6,250 bases of DNA from an uncultured Acidimicrobiia bacterium (GTDB lineage: Bacteria > Actinomycetota > Acidimicrobiia > UBA5794). Made by a program: the position numbers and the translations under genes. This document shows positions 5,189 to 6,250 of this stretch, in pieces; position 1 is the first letter of the stretch; every line of letters begins with the position of its first letter. Location of the stretch: NCBI GenBank assembly GCA_905480055.1, contig CAJQOW010000250.1, positions 1 through 6,250 of the forward strand. The letters run 5' to 3'. The notes beneath the pieces were generated by a model. It saw only the letters and a program-made list of their open reading frames with translations, was not told the DNA's origin and did not search any database.

Positions 5189-6250
5189 ATGAAGATCGGC
5201 ATCCTGACAGGCGGCGGCGACGTCCCAGGCCTCAACCCATGCATCAAGGCGGTCGTGAACCGTGTGGCCCATGAAGGTCACGAGGTTGTCGGCTTCCGAC
5301 GGGGCTGGGGCGGACTCTTATACACGAATCCGGACGACCCGGCTTCCATTGCGGAGAACACGATTGACCTGACCCCGTCCAATGTTCGTACTGTCGACCG
5401 GACGGGTGGAACGTTTCTCCATACGAGTCGCACGAACCCCGGCCGCGTTCGCACCGCAGAGATCCCCGACTTTCTCGGTGAACCGCCTGCCGATCAGGAG
5501 AGCCCGTACGACTACACCCCCCACGCCCTCAGGGTCCTCGACGCACTTGACGTCGATGTCCTCATCCCCATCGGCGGCGACGACACGCTGTCATACGGCC
5601 TTCGCATGCACGAGGAGGGCGTTCCCGTCATCGCCGTGCCAAAGACGATGGACAACGACGTCAACGGCACCGACTACTGCATTGGGTTCTCCACGGCAGT
5701 AACCCGCGGTGTCGAGTTCATTCACAACCTGCGCACGAGCACCGGTAGCCACGAGCGCATCGCCGTGGTTGAGCTCTTCGGACGGTATTCGGGTGAGACC
5801 AGCCTCATCACCGCATATCTGGCTGGCGTCGACAGGGCGATCATCTCTGAGGTCCCGTTCAGCGTTGAGCGTCTGGCAGCAATGCTGGTGGAGGACAAGA
5901 AGAAGAACTCCTCGCACTACGCCATGATGACCATTTCCGAGGGTGCCCAGTTCGAGGAGGGCGAAATGGTGCTGTCTGGCGAGGAGGACGCCTACGGCCA
6001 TCGCAAACTCGGAGGGATTGGTTCCCAGACAGGGGCAATGCTCACCGAACTCACCGGTCAGAACATCATCTATCAGCAGGTCGCCTACCTGATGCGGTCA
6101 GGTAACCCTGACTCGCTCGACCTCATGGTTGCCACCAACTACGCAAACATGGAAGCAGATCTGGCTCTGGAGGGCATGTCCGGCCGCATGGTTGCCCTTC
6201 GTGGCGGGACGTACACGAACGTCCCGATCACCGAGACCAGCGAAGGCGTC
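5189..6250 (+). CDS. 6-phosphofructokinase, probably pyrophosphate-dependent, N-terminal 354 residues
   Basis: The frame runs off the right edge, so the C-terminus is missing; related enzymes are about 350-420 residues, so little may be absent. It phosphorylates fructose 6-phosphate to fructose 1,6-bisphosphate in glycolysis, in the cytoplasm. Motifs in order are [13 protein letters not shown] (5-17), [12 protein letters not shown] (73-84), GGDDT (129-133), PKTMDND (151-157) with the catalytic base Asp155, [10 protein letters not shown] (195-204, equivalent to MGRYCGD of E. coli PfkA), SEGA (250-253), and [12 protein letters not shown] (300-311). Asp132 replaces the Gly104 of ATP enzymes and Lys152 replaces Gly124. 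In this family that pair indicates PPi rather than ATP as phosphoryl donor, and the reaction is then readily reversible. Residues ~86-110 form an insertion relative to E. coli PfkA. The ATG at 5189 has GGAG 5 nt upstream and starts with the expected [11 protein letters not shown]. Donor specificity is a prediction. Confidence 0.92.
   Translation, partial: MKIGILTGGGDVPGLNPCIKAVVNRVAHEGHEVVGFRRGWGGLLYTNPDDPASIAENTIDLTPSNVRTVDRTGGTFLHTSRTNPGRVRTAEIPDFLGEPPADQESPYDYTPHALRVLDALDVDVLIPIGGDDTLSYGLRMHEEGVPVIAVPKTMDNDVNGTDYCIGFSTAVTRGVEFIHNLRTSTGSHERIAVVELFGRYSGETSLITAYLAGVDRAIISEVPFSVERLAAMLVEDKKKNSSHYAMMTISEGAQFEEGEMVLSGEEDAYGHRKLGGIGSQTGAMLTELTGQNIIYQQVAYLMRSGNPDSLDLMVATNYANMEADLALEGMSGRMVALRGGTYTNVPITETSEGV

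Noticed and set aside
5063..5281. Open frame on - of 72 codons across the divergent intergenic region.
   Set aside because: It overlaps the start of the phosphofructokinase in antisense, has no recognizable motif, and would leave no room for promoters of the flanking genes.

Overview
The window is a GC-rich, densely coding stretch of a bacterial chromosome with seven protein-coding genes, two of them cut by the window edges. I see no tRNA or rRNA gene, CRISPR array, transposase or phage gene. The GC-rich codon use, the arginine-rich SHOCT protein, the S9C peptidase and a pyrophosphate-type phosphofructokinase suggest an actinobacterial relative, possibly an environmental or marine Acidimicrobiia-like lineage. 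That placement is an inference and not a firm identification.

Layout from left to right. (1) The C-terminal part of an S9 (prolyl oligopeptidase/DPP5-like) serine peptidase on + (2-1051). (2) Convergent with it, a two-gene minus-strand unit: a CoA-pyrophosphatase-like Nudix hydrolase (3048-2497) followed by a group II PLP-dependent aromatic-L-amino-acid decarboxylase (2468-1077). A perfect 15-bp palindrome lies across the stop codon of the first gene, just upstream of the second. (3) Divergent from the Nudix gene, with only 31 bp between the starts, a RimJ/RimL-type GNAT N-acetyltransferase on + (3080-3679). (4) A 14-bp inverted repeat (3683-3718) in the convergent gap, probably a bidirectional terminator. 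(5) A second minus-strand unit: a protein arginine methyltransferase (PRMT1)-like enzyme (5066-4140, GTG start), then after 25 bp a small SHOCT-domain protein (4114-3728) with eleven consecutive arginines near its N-terminus. (6) Divergent from the PRMT gene across a 122-bp intergenic region, the first 354 codons of a PPi-type 6-phosphofructokinase on + (5189 to the window edge).

Most of the window is housekeeping or metabolic: peptide hydrolysis, amine formation, CoA/nucleotide clean-up, protein acetylation and glycolysis. The most interesting part is the pairing of a PRMT-like gene with a gene whose product carries an extreme arginine tract. PRMTs are characteristic of eukaryotes and are little studied in bacteria. 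The tract uses all six arginine codons, so it is not a simple DNA repeat. A modifying enzyme and its substrate encoded in one operon is a testable hypothesis. It is inferred from gene order and motifs only.
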